Source: UBA4416 sp035439445
GTDB taxonomy: Bacteria > Bacteroidota > Bacteroidia > B-17B0 > Aurantibacillaceae
DNA length: 33,437 nucleotides
NCBI GenBank assembly: GCA_035439445.1
Contig: DAORKG010000040.1
Location: 1-33,437 of the forward strand
Direction: 5' to 3'
Shown: one piece after another, positions 1 through 8,421 of the stretch
Layout: the number at the start of each line of letters is the position of its first letter
Position numbering within the stretch: position 1 is the first letter of the stretch
Position numbers and translations under genes: made by a program
The notes under the pieces: model-generated
What the model saw: only the letters and a program-made list of their open reading frames with translations
The model's database searches: none
What the model was told of the DNA's origin: nothing

Positions 1-233
1 ACATTTTCAACTAATAAAATAGTTTGATTATTTGCAACGTTTTCATTATCAACAATAGAATATGCGCAACCTCCATCAATGGCATTTTTTGCAAATGAAT
101 TGGCGTCAAAATTTTCTCCTTTTAAAGCGAAAAAAATAGCTCCGTTTTCTAATTTTCTTGTATCGGTTGTTATTTTTTGATTACAGACAATAAATAACTT
201 ATACAACTCTTCAATACTGATATATTTCTTCAT
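1..233 (-). CDS. murF: MurF N-terminus (partial, cut by window edge)
   Basis: The minus-strand reading frame opens at ATG 233 and runs off the left edge, giving about 77 residues. It starts MKKYISIEELYKLF and continues with TTDTRKLENGAIFFALKGEN, the substrate-binding N-terminal domain of Mur ligases (the D-[ST]-R...G.-[IL]-FFAL.G pattern of MurE/MurF). MurF adds D-Ala-D-Ala to the UDP-MurNAc-tripeptide in the cytoplasm. The ATP-binding and C-terminal domains lie outside the window. Being next to gldJ fits, because gldJ-murF adjacency is known from gliding Flavobacteria. MurE is the main alternative, but the short N-terminus and the gldJ context favour MurF. No Shine-Dalgarno sequence is seen, and a gldJ terminator ends about 11 bases before the start codon. 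Confidence 0.85.
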   Translation of the reverse strand, partial: MKKYISIEELYKLFIVCNQKITTDTRKLENGAIFFALKGENFDANSFAKNAIDGGCAYSIVDNENVANNQTILLVEN

Positions 234-244
234 GTCATAAAATT

Positions 245-276
245 AAAAAGCCCCTTATCGATTGATAAGGGGCTTT
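245..276 (-). terminator. Rho-independent terminator after gldJ
   Basis: A perfect 13-bp stem (247-259 with 264-276, core GCCCCTTATC) closes a 4-nt loop. Read on the minus strand it is followed by a short U tract from bases 245-249. It lies 20 bases past the gldJ stop and just before the murF start codon. Confidence 0.85.
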
Positions 277-296
277 ACATATAGTTTTCAACAAAA

Positions 297-1961
297 TTAT
301 TTACCCATCCCAACTGGACTACCAACTCTCACCATAGCACATCTAAATCCAATATAAGCAGTAGCTTGTCTTTGATCTAAATAACGACGCGTTCCAGGGT
401 TTAACCAATAAGCTCTATCTCTCCAGCTACCACCTTTGTATACACGAGCCTTATCATTAATTAAAGATGTTTTAGCATATTCGTACATTAACTTGTCTGC
501 TTTATCTCCATAAGCATCCTCTCCTTCTGAATAATAAATACTTGAGTTAACGTCACCATCTAAGTAGCTGATATAATCTGCCGTTTTGTAGTTTCTTCTT
601 TCATCCAAGTTATCTGAAGATACAGCTGCTGAAACTTCTCTCCATTTTACACGACCTGGTATATCTGATTTACCTTCAGCTGTAACGTTTTTATTTTTGT
701 TCATTGCTTCAGGATCATTTGGAGCTCCGTTCATAGTAGTTAAAACACTATCCATAACTTCAGTTGTTTCACCACTCACACCATGTCCACCCGGAGGGTT
801 AACTTTGTGCATGAATTTTTGGAAAACAGGCCCATCTATATTAGTTGCAATAGATCCATCAGTACTATCTTTAACCTGAGTAACAAATACGTTACCACGG
901 AAAGGTCTAAACTCATCGGCATCTTGAGCAGTAGAAGCTCTGTAAACATCCATTACCCACTCTGATACGTTACCAGCCATATTATATAATCCATAATCAT
1001 TTGGCCAATAAGAATATACAGGTGCTGTAACATCAGCATTATCATTTAAGAAACCAGCGGTACCCATCATATCACCATTACCACGAACAAAGTTTGCTGC
1101 AATTTGACCAATATATTTTTCATCAGAATTACGAACACCATGACCATTCCAAGGATAAATACGACGATCTGTAATACGCTCTCCAATTGTGTTACCAATT
1201 AAACCGTAAGCAGCATACTCCCATTCAGCTTCTGTTGGTAGACGGTATTTAGGTAGAAAGATCCCATCTTCCATTTTCACATCTCTTTCAGGGTTTTGCT
1301 CATCAAAAGATGGTAATTTTTGTTTTAATTGACCTTGCCATTTTCCTGATAAGTAAGCCTCTGTACTAAAATAATCCTGATCAGATGGATTAGGCACATG
1401 ATCTAATAAACCTTCACGTATTAATATAAACTCATTCACGCGGTCAGTTCTCCAAGCACAAAACTCATTAGCTTGCAACCAGTTAATACCTACTACAGGA
1501 TAATCTCTATAAGACGGGTGGCGTAAATAATATTCAACATAAGGCTCATTATAAGCTAATTTCTCTCTCCAAACTAATGTGTCAGGAAGTGCTTTATAAT
1601 AAATATCCGGGAAAGTAGGTCCAAATACACGATTTGTCCACCATAAATATTCTAAATAAGAAAAGTTACTAACCTCAGTTTCGTCCATATAAAAAGAAGA
1701 AACCGTTACACGACGCGGAACATTATTCCACTCATAAGTAACATCTGTCTCATTACGACCCATTGAAAAAGATCCACCTTCGATTAAAACTAAACCAGGA
1801 CCGGTTTCTTGTTCCTCATAAGGCATTTTTTCAAAACCTCCATTGTCGGGGTCATTGTATGACCATCCGGTAACCGGAGAACGTTCCGTACCACAAGATA
1901 CAGCAAGAACCGAAAGGATAATTGCTAATGATTTACGACTTTTAATGAAATTGAACTTCAT
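297..1961 (-). CDS. gldJ: Gliding motility / type IX secretion lipoprotein GldJ
   Basis: A 554-residue lipoprotein. The N-terminus is a basic stretch and hydrophobic segment ending in the lipobox LAVSC, with Cys23 as the lipidated residue. The rest is a formylglycine-generating-enzyme (SUMF1/FGE-sulfatase) fold: GGSFSMGRNETD and FYMDETEVSN early, YRLPTEAEWEYAA in the middle, NMAGNVSEWVMD next, and YKGGSWRD with GFRCAM at the end. In Flavobacterium johnsoniae GldJ is about this long, is needed for gliding and stabilises GldK and the T9SS. GldK is the closest alternative family. The length, the murF neighbour and the porU/porV neighbourhood favour GldJ. It lies 57 bases downstream of the PorP/SprF gene on the same strand with no terminator between, so co-transcription is likely. 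The long insert near residues 360-480 is typical of GldJ rather than catalytic FGE. Confidence 0.93.
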   Translation of the reverse strand: MKFNFIKSRKSLAIILSVLAVSCGTERSPVTGWSYNDPDNGGFEKMPYEEQETGPGLVLIEGGSFSMGRNETDVTYEWNNVPRRVTVSSFYMDETEVSNFSYLEYLWWTNRVFGPTFPDIYYKALPDTLVWREKLAYNEPYVEYYLRHPSYRDYPVVGINWLQANEFCAWRTDRVNEFILIREGLLDHVPNPSDQDYFSTEAYLSGKWQGQLKQKLPSFDEQNPERDVKMEDGIFLPKYRLPTEAEWEYAAYGLIGNTIGERITDRRIYPWNGHGVRNSDEKYIGQIAANFVRGNGDMMGTAGFLNDNADVTAPVYSYWPNDYGLYNMAGNVSEWVMDVYRASTAQDADEFRPFRGNVFVTQVKDSTDGSIATNIDGPVFQKFMHKVNPPGGHGVSGETTEVMDSVLTTMNGAPNDPEAMNKNKNVTAEGKSDIPGRVKWREVSAAVSSDNLDERRNYKTADYISYLDGDVNSSIYYSEGEDAYGDKADKLMYEYAKTSLINDKARVYKGGSWRDRAYWLNPGTRRYLDQRQATAYIGFRCAMVRVGSPVGMGK

Positions 1962-2018
1962 ATTTTGATATTTAATTTAAGGCTATAACGAATATTTAAT
2001 AAAAAGGTTACAAAAAAT

Positions 2019-2972
2019 TTAGAATGATGGACAACTAATTGTTCTATATTTCTTTTTCTTAGGTCTACATTCAAACTGAATTTGTAAAGACACCTCATGA
2101 GACCCTGCAGTATTACTAGCTAGTTTAGAAACAGTTACATCATAGCTGTACCCTACTTTCAAATGATCAGTTTGAACTCCAACTAATACAATAAAGGCAT
2201 CAGAGTTTCTATACCATAGCCCGCCAACAAAACTTCCCTTAACAAAATACAATCCTAAGTTTAATTGGGTAAAATTTTGTTGTTGTTGAAATAATACATT
2301 TGGGGATATAAAAGACTCATTTCCTTTTTCTAGTGGGATAATTGCACCCGCGTGACCTGTGATTTTTAATGGTAACTTTGAAGGCCCTTGTAATCCTTCA
2401 TCTGGTTGCGTAATATGATGAGCAGCAAAACCAATAAAATAACGTTTACTGTAACCTAGCAAACCTGCGGAGAAATCTAAATTTGTCTTATTTTGTGCCG
2501 GTATAATTTCATTTGTATTCCAAACAAACCCTCTACGTGCATCAATCATATCACCAAAGTTTAACTTAGTTCTATCTAATGATTTTTGAAAAAAGCCTGC
2601 TTGAAGTCCGGCTTTAATAGAGAATTCACGGGTAACAGGGAGTAAATAAGAATAAACAATACTTGCATTGGTTGACTTTAAAGTTCCTCTTGCTTGATCA
2701 TCTTGAGTTACGATCAAACCCAAGCCTCCGCTAATGGCATCAATGTGTTGATCGTACGAAGCGCTGTAAGTTACATATGTTCCGGAAAGATTTGGCCACT
2801 GATTTCTATAGTTCATGCAGATACGAGGACATCTGGCAGTACCAGCAAATGCGGGGTTTAAATAAATAGGATTTGCATAGAACTGCGTGAATTGAGGATC
2901 TTGAGCCTTTAAATCTTGCCAAACGCCAGTAACACAAACAATTGTGAGTAATAATATCAGTTTCTTCGCCAT
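2019..2972 (-). CDS. PorP/SprF family type IX secretion outer-membrane barrel protein
   Basis: A 317-residue protein. The start is placed at ATG 2972, where a clean signal peptide begins (MAKKLILLLTIVCVTG, cleavage near LKAQ). An in-frame ATG 33 bases upstream would put its start codon on a TATATTTG promoter element. The mature N-terminus QDPQFTQFYANPIYLNPAFAGT is the signature opening of the PorP/SprF family (shown by QFYANPIYLNPAFAGT), followed by NYRNQWP and repeated amphipathic beta-strands. The protein ends in CPSF, as do many family members. PorP/SprF proteins are outer-membrane barrels. Some bind PorE or are paired with one large cargo adhesin such as SprB. No adhesin gene is adjacent here. 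Instead it heads the gldJ transcript and is divergent from porU, which suggests a general role in the secretion machine. Family assignment is secure; the exact paralogue is not. Confidence 0.9.
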   Translation of the reverse strand: MAKKLILLLTIVCVTGVWQDLKAQDPQFTQFYANPIYLNPAFAGTARCPRICMNYRNQWPNLSGTYVTYSASYDQHIDAISGGLGLIVTQDDQARGTLKSTNASIVYSYLLPVTREFSIKAGLQAGFFQKSLDRTKLNFGDMIDARRGFVWNTNEIIPAQNKTNLDFSAGLLGYSKRYFIGFAAHHITQPDEGLQGPSKLPLKITGHAGAIIPLEKGNESFISPNVLFQQQQNFTQLNLGLYFVKGSFVGGLWYRNSDAFIVLVGVQTDHLKVGYSYDVTVSKLASNTAGSHEVSLQIQFECRPKKKKYRTISCPSF

Positions 2973-3004
2973 GTAAGTTATTTTACTTAATCTATTCCTA
3001 ATCA

Positions 3005-3012
3005 CAAATATA
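3005..3012 (-). promoter_or_regulatory. -7 promoter element (TATATTTG) for the PorP/SprF-gldJ transcript
   Basis: On the minus strand this reads TATATTTG, an exact match to the Bacteroidota -7 consensus TAnnTTTG. It predicts a transcript start near 2998, about 26 bases before ATG 2972. No good TTG is seen at -33, so strength is uncertain. Confidence 0.5.
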
Positions 3013-3104
3013 ACAGTCTAATTTTGAAAATAAAAACTTTTATGCAACAATATTTTATTTTCTTTGTCGTTTAAGACAGAATAACAGTACAAAAAATCTA
3101 CCAA

Positions 3105-6100
3105 ATGCCTACTACCACTAAATATAACCTAATTTTTTTAGTTTTTACTTTTTGTTTCCATTTTTTAGGATATACTCAGATGACAAAAAAAGATGAGGTT
3201 CATGACAATGAAGGAGTAAATTTGATTGAAAACTCAAAAAAAGAGTCATTTTTAGACGTTTGCCATAGAGATAACAGTAAGCAAACTTTACCTTATTTTT
3301 TAGAGTATGCTAAAATTTACAATAGCATTTCACCTTCTCTAAAATTAAAAAATATCAAAACTAGAGTTCTCGACTCTAAGGAAATTGAGGAGATTTCATC
3401 ATTCAAAAATCTTATTAGTTCCGAATTTGAAATAACTTATGCATACGGCACATCAAGAAATGAAGACTTAACCTATGCTAAAATTATTCCTATTAGGCAT
3501 AATTCTCAAAATGGTTCTTATGAATTTTTAGAAAGCTACTCTCCATTTTGGGATATGCAGGAAAATAATACTGAACTTTTAAAAAAAACACAGCATACAA
3601 ATAACAAAATATCAAACTCTATGGCTTCTGTTTTATCATCCGGTAAGTGGTATAAAATAGGTGTTACACAAAATGGAGTATATAAATTAGATAAAGACTT
3701 TTTAAAAAGTTTAGGATTAGATCTAGCTGGTGTTGATCCGAAAAATATCCGGATTTATGGTAACGGAGGGAAACTAATTCCGGAAAAAAATTCCATTTTC
3801 AGATACGACGATTTACAAGAAAATGCGATTGAAATATTTGGTGAAAACGATGGTTCATTTGATAATAACGATTACATTTTATTTTACGGACAAAGTACTG
3901 ATTATTGGAAAAACGATCAAAATTCTCATATACCATTTGACCACCAAATGCATTATTTTAGTGATACATCATTTTATTTTATAACAACAGATTTAGGAGC
4001 AGGAAAACGTGTTCTCAATCAAAACTCTCTTAGTAATTTACCTAATACTACAACAAATTCTCAGGATTACTATGGTTTTCATGAGCAAAATTTAGTGAAC
4101 TTAGTAAAAAGCGGAAGAGAATTTTACGGAGAAAAATTTGACTTAAACACATATTATACGTTTAGTTTTCCAATTCCTGATGCGGTTATAGGAGATAGTG
4201 TGTATGTTAAAGCCGGAGCGCTATCTAGATGTAATTCTACCTCTAGTTATCTTGTAAATTTTAACACTGGTTCATTTACATTTACTTGTGCATCAACAAA
4301 TATAAATTCTTATTTAGCAGATGTTGGTTACTACGGAGAAAATGCAAAGGGAGGTATTTTAAATTCAAGTTACTTAACGGTAACTGTTTCAAAACAAACA
4401 TCAGTTGCAACCGGATGGCTCGATAAAATTGTTTTTAATTGCAGAAGAAATTTAGTTTTCAATCAAACACAATTTAATTTTAGAGACAGAAGAACAGTAA
4501 TCGGTGGGAATTCTTTTGCAAAATACATTATTACCAATAACAGTTCAAACACTCCCAAAATTTGGGATGTTACCAATCCAATAGATGCTAAAGAGCAACA
4601 ATTTAACACAAACTCAAACTTAATAGATTTTACTTCTTCATCCGATTCACTTAGAGAGTATTGCATATTTACACCGTCTCAAGCCTTAACGCCAAAAGCT
4701 TATGGTTCTGTTCCCAATCAAAATCTGCATGGAATTCTCCAAGCTGATTTTGTAATTGTAACTCACCCACTATTCTTATCCGAAGCAGTGAGAGTAGCAA
4801 AAGTGCATGAAAAATATGACTCTTTGACTTATGCTATTGCTACAACACAAGAGGTTTATAACGAATTTTCATCAGGAACTCCTGATATTGGTGCCATCAG
4901 GGATTTTGTGAAAATGTTATACCACAGACCTTCAGATCCTGACAAAGCAACTCAATATTTACTATTATTTGGGGATGGTTCCTACAAAAACAAGGATATA
5001 AACTCCAGTGGTAATACCGCATTTGTTCCTACATTTGAGACACCAAACTCATCTTCATACATTAGTTCATTTGTAACAGATGATTACTTTGCAATGATGG
5101 ATAGCAATGAAGGTGAATTATTGCCATCAAGTGTAGATTTAGTAGACATAGGTGTGGGGCGCTTTCCGGTAAAAAATAAAGCAGAAGCAATAGCTGTAAC
5201 AAACAAAATTGAACATTACTATAAAAAGAATTATGGTTTTGACGTTAATGCTTTAGAATCGTCATGCGCTAACGCCGAAAACGATTATCCTCAAGGAGAC
5301 TGGAGAAATTGGGTGTGTTTTGTAGCTGATGATGAAGATAATAACGAACACATTAATCAGGCGAATTCTTTAGCAAATAAAGTATACAATGGAAATAAAT
5401 ATTATAATGTGGACAAAATATTTTTAGATTCTTATGTTCAATATTCCACCCCAGGCGGGGATCGATATCCAGATGCAGTGAATGATTTGAATAAACGTAT
5501 TGAGAAAGGTGCACTTATTGTTAATTATACGGGACATGGAGGCGAATTAGGTTTAGCAGAAGAACGAATCGTAGAAATATCACAAATACTTGGTTGGACC
5601 AACAAAAACAATTTGCCTTTGTTTGTAACTGCAACATGTGAATTTAGTAGATTTGATGATCCTGATAGAACATCTGCAGGAGAATATTGTCTTTTAAATG
5701 AAAACGGAGGAGCTATTGGGTTAATGACCACAGTTAGGTTAGCTTTTTCAGGCTTAAATTTTCAGTTAAATAATGCGTTTTACGATTACGCTTTAAATCC
5801 AATGACCAATGGGAAGATGCCTCATATTGGAGATATTTATAGACTAACAAAACGTCAAATTGGAACAAATGAACAATACAGAAACTTCGTTATACTCGGA
5901 GACCCTGCTTTAAAGCTATCATATCCTGAACAAAGAGTTTATACCTCAACCATTAATTCTCAAACTTTAACATCCACTTCTAGTGATACTTTGAAAGCTT
6001 TATCATTAATTAGCGTTTCTGGGTATGTTGGAGATAAAAGCGGTAATAAACTTAACAACTTTAATGGAGTAGTTTACCCAACAGTTTTTGATAAAGAAGC

Positions 6101-7013
6101 TACAGTTTACACACTAGCCAACGATCCAACATCCAATGTCATGTCATTTGTTCTTCAAAAAAACATCATATACAAAGGAAAATCTGAAGTAAAAAACGGA
6201 GAATTTACATTCTCATTTTTAGTCCCAAAAGACATTACTTACAATTTTGGCAAAGGGAAGTTCAGCTATTATGCTCACAATGGTATTAACGATGCCAATG
6301 GATATTACGATAAACTGGTAGTTGGTGGTTCAAATGCAAATGCATTACTAGATAACCAAGGACCAAATATTAATTTATTTATGAACGATAATAAATTTGT
6401 TAATGGAGGAATCACAAATGAAAATCCAAAAATTTATGCAGAAATAAAAGATGTAAGTGGTATTAATACTATAGGAACAGGTATTGGCCATGATGTTGTA
6501 GCTATTTTAGATGAAAATACAAGTAAGCCAATTGTACTAAATGATTTTTATGTTTCGGATTTGAACACCTATCAATCTGGGAAAATTAGATATCCGTTAA
6601 ATGAATTATCTGAAGGAAACCATAAACTAAGTTTAAAAGTTTGGGATGTTCAAAACAATTCTTCTACCTCATACCTTGACTTTGTTGTATCAAGTCAGGC
6701 AGATTTAGCATTAGACCACGTTTTAAACTACCCAAATCCATTTACATCAAAAACTAAATTTTTTATAGAGCACAATCAATGCTGTACCACATTAAAAGTT
6801 CTTATTCAAATTTATACAATTTCGGGAAAAGTTGTAAAAACTATCAATCAAACAATAAATAACGAAGGTTATCGTTTTGATGGTATAGAATGGGATGGAA
6901 AAGATGAATTTGGTGACAAATTAGCCAGAGGCGTTTATATTTACAAAGTAAGTGTAACCGATGGATCGAAGAAAAAAGCTGAAAAAATAGAAAAGTTGGT
7001 AATTCTAAATTAA
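3105..7013 (+). CDS. porU: Type IX secretion system sortase PorU (peptidase C25 family)
   Basis: A 1302-residue exported protein with a signal peptide at residues 1-24 (ending FLGYTQ). PorU is the gingipain-like cysteine peptidase that cleaves the C-terminal signal of T9SS cargo at the outer surface and attaches it to A-LPS. The C25 domain lies in the middle of the chain. The catalytic pair is visible: His811 in YTGHGGELG and Cys845 in TATCEFSRFDDP, 34 residues apart as in the family. The last 90 residues form a type A-like C-terminal domain (NYPNPFTSKT, WDGKDEFGDKLARGVY, EKLVILN), which PorU is known to carry itself. The N-terminal 180 residues and the region from 950 to 1200 are beta-rich and more variable. 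It is divergent from the PorP/SprF-gldJ pair and 42 bases upstream of porV, the same porU-porV order as in Flavobacterium. Start ATG 3105 fits the signal peptide. Confidence 0.95.
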   Translation: MPTTTKYNLIFLVFTFCFHFLGYTQMTKKDEVHDNEGVNLIENSKKESFLDVCHRDNSKQTLPYFLEYAKIYNSISPSLKLKNIKTRVLDSKEIEEISSFKNLISSEFEITYAYGTSRNEDLTYAKIIPIRHNSQNGSYEFLESYSPFWDMQENNTELLKKTQHTNNKISNSMASVLSSGKWYKIGVTQNGVYKLDKDFLKSLGLDLAGVDPKNIRIYGNGGKLIPEKNSIFRYDDLQENAIEIFGENDGSFDNNDYILFYGQSTDYWKNDQNSHIPFDHQMHYFSDTSFYFITTDLGAGKRVLNQNSLSNLPNTTTNSQDYYGFHEQNLVNLVKSGREFYGEKFDLNTYYTFSFPIPDAVIGDSVYVKAGALSRCNSTSSYLVNFNTGSFTFTCASTNINSYLADVGYYGENAKGGILNSSYLTVTVSKQTSVATGWLDKIVFNCRRNLVFNQTQFNFRDRRTVIGGNSFAKYIITNNSSNTPKIWDVTNPIDAKEQQFNTNSNLIDFTSSSDSLREYCIFTPSQALTPKAYGSVPNQNLHGILQADFVIVTHPLFLSEAVRVAKVHEKYDSLTYAIATTQEVYNEFSSGTPDIGAIRDFVKMLYHRPSDPDKATQYLLLFGDGSYKNKDINSSGNTAFVPTFETPNSSSYISSFVTDDYFAMMDSNEGELLPSSVDLVDIGVGRFPVKNKAEAIAVTNKIEHYYKKNYGFDVNALESSCANAENDYPQGDWRNWVCFVADDEDNNEHINQANSLANKVYNGNKYYNVDKIFLDSYVQYSTPGGDRYPDAVNDLNKRIEKGALIVNYTGHGGELGLAEERIVEISQILGWTNKNNLPLFVTATCEFSRFDDPDRTSAGEYCLLNENGGAIGLMTTVRLAFSGLNFQLNNAFYDYALNPMTNGKMPHIGDIYRLTKRQIGTNEQYRNFVILGDPALKLSYPEQRVYTSTINSQTLTSTSSDTLKALSLISVSGYVGDKSGNKLNNFNGVVYPTVFDKEATVYTLANDPTSNVMSFVLQKNIIYKGKSEVKNGEFTFSFLVPKDITYNFGKGKFSYYAHNGINDANGYYDKLVVGGSNANALLDNQGPNINLFMNDNKFVNGGITNENPKIYAEIKDVSGINTIGTGIGHDVVAILDENTSKPIVLNDFYVSDLNTYQSGKIRYPLNELSEGNHKLSLKVWDVQNNSSTSYLDFVVSSQADLALDHVLNYPNPFTSKTKFFIEHNQCCTTLKVLIQIYTISGKVVKTINQTINNEGYRFDGIEWDGKDEFGDKLARGVYIYKVSVTDGSKKKAEKIEKLVILN

Positions 7014-7024
7014 TTATATCTTTG
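6996..7024 (+). promoter_or_regulatory. Putative porV promoter (TTG-N18-TATCTTTG)
   Basis: TTG at 6996-6998 and TATCTTTG at 7017-7024 are 18 bases apart, matching the Bacteroidota -33/-7 arrangement. The -33 part lies inside the end of porU. The predicted transcript start is near 7030, some 26 bases before porV. This suggests porV can be expressed apart from porU. Confidence 0.55.
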
Positions 7025-7055
7025 ATGCTCTCTTTTATTTAAAGAAAATATTAAA

Positions 7056-8327
7056 ATGCAAAAACGAATTATTGGAACTATAGGAACCGGAGTGATGCTT
7101 TCAACTCAAGCATTTGCTCAAACCGGCTCTACATCTAAATCTCTCACTACCCAAGAACTAAGCGGAAGAGTGAATACCATTACAACAGCTGTACCATTTT
7201 TAATGATATGTCCTGATTCAAAACAAGGAGGAATGGGCGAAGTTGGTGCAGCAACTCCAGCAGACGGAAATAGCATTCACTGGAATGTAGCAAAAATGGC
7301 TTTTGCTGAAAAAAAAGGAGGAGCAGCCATTTCTGTTACTCCATGGCTTAAGCAATTGGTACCGGATATTTATCTATATTATGTCTCTGGTTATGGGAAG
7401 ATAAGTAAAACACAATCCATTGGTGCATCACTAAGATATTTTTCATTAGGTAATATTACTTTTACTGATATTGTAGGGAATACAACCGGACAATTCAGAC
7501 CAAATGAATTTGCTGTAGATTTAGCTTACTCCCAAAAATTATCAAAAACATTTTCTGCAGGTTTAGCAGCTCGTTATGTTCGTTCAAATTTAACCGGTAA
7601 CTACACATTAAGTAATGGGCAACCAACCAAACCAGGAACATCAACTGCTGTTGATGTAGGTTTATATTATCAATCAAAAAAATTTGATTTAAACGGTAAA
7701 AAAACTTCAGCAAGTTTAGGACTTGTTGTAAGTAATATAGGTTCAAAAGTTTCTTATTCTGTAAAAAAAGATTTTATTCCAATTAACCTTCGTCTTGGTG
7801 GAGGATTAAAGTTTGATATCGATGAAACAAATACATTTGGTATTTATGCAGATGCTAATAAACTATTAGTTCCAACCCAACCTGTTTACCAAAAAGCATT
7901 AGACTCTTTAGGTAATGAAACTCCTTATGATGCAATTGACCCTGCAACTGGAGAGAAAGTAATTGCTGCAGGAAAAAATCCAAATGTAGGTATAGCTAAA
8001 GGCATGCTACAATCCTTTAATGATGCTCCGGGCGGAGGAAAGGAAGAGTTGAACGAAATTAATTATAGTGTTGGATTTGAATATTGGTATGCAAAAACTT
8101 TTGCTGTTAGAGCTGGCTATTTCAATGAATCTAAAACTAAAGGAAACAGAAAGTTTTTTACAGTGGGTATGGGATTAAGATACAATGTATTTGGATTAGA
8201 TATGGCATATTTAATTCCAATTACACAACGTAATCCTCTTCAAAATACTTTACGTTTTACATTAACTTTTGATTTTGATGCCTTTAAAGATCAAAACAAA
8301 GAAGCTCCAAAAACATTAGAACAATAA
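7056..8327 (+). CDS. porV: Type IX secretion outer-membrane shuttle protein PorV (LptO)
   Basis: A 423-residue FadL-like outer-membrane barrel with a signal peptide ending in QAFAQ near residue 22. PorV collects T9SS cargo from the SprA/Sov translocon and brings it to PorU for cleavage. The N-terminal part NTITTAVPFLMICPDSKQGG followed by MGEVGAATPAD is the conserved PorV opening, and beta-strand alternation continues to the C-terminus (LRFTLTFDFDAFK). The length agrees with family members of about 380-420. It follows porU by 42 bases and is closed by a strong terminator. An acidic insert around residues 270-320 (ALDSLGNETPYD, then APGGGKEELNE) is probably an extracellular loop. The paralogue PorQ is excluded by the porU linkage and the sequence. 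Confidence 0.95.
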   Translation: MQKRIIGTIGTGVMLSTQAFAQTGSTSKSLTTQELSGRVNTITTAVPFLMICPDSKQGGMGEVGAATPADGNSIHWNVAKMAFAEKKGGAAISVTPWLKQLVPDIYLYYVSGYGKISKTQSIGASLRYFSLGNITFTDIVGNTTGQFRPNEFAVDLAYSQKLSKTFSAGLAARYVRSNLTGNYTLSNGQPTKPGTSTAVDVGLYYQSKKFDLNGKKTSASLGLVVSNIGSKVSYSVKKDFIPINLRLGGGLKFDIDETNTFGIYADANKLLVPTQPVYQKALDSLGNETPYDAIDPATGEKVIAAGKNPNVGIAKGMLQSFNDAPGGGKEELNEINYSVGFEYWYAKTFAVRAGYFNESKTKGNRKFFTVGMGLRYNVFGLDMAYLIPITQRNPLQNTLRFTLTFDFDAFKDQNKEAPKTLEQ

Positions 8328-8330
8328 AAA

Positions 8331-8362
8331 AATCCCCACTAGATTTAGTGGGGATTTTTTTT
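8331..8362. terminator. Bidirectional terminator between porV and proline dehydrogenase
   Basis: A perfect 10-bp stem (AATCCCCACT, 8331-8340, with 8347-8356) encloses a 6-nt loop. There is an A-run before it and a T-run after it, so it can stop transcription from both convergent genes. Confidence 0.9.
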
Positions 8363-8421
8363 ATATTAGATATTATTTTTTCTAGTTTTCTATTTATCTA
8401 ATTCTCACGAACTAAAAAGAA

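Noticed and set aside
2019..3005. Longer PorP/SprF reading starting at 3005
   Set aside because: The first 11 residues precede a clean signal peptide, and the upstream ATG lies on the TATATTTG promoter element. ATG 2972 is preferred.
7495..7746. Minus-strand open frame inside porV
   Set aside because: It is low-complexity Leu/Asn/Gln-rich antisense sequence opposite the porV barrel, with no independent support.
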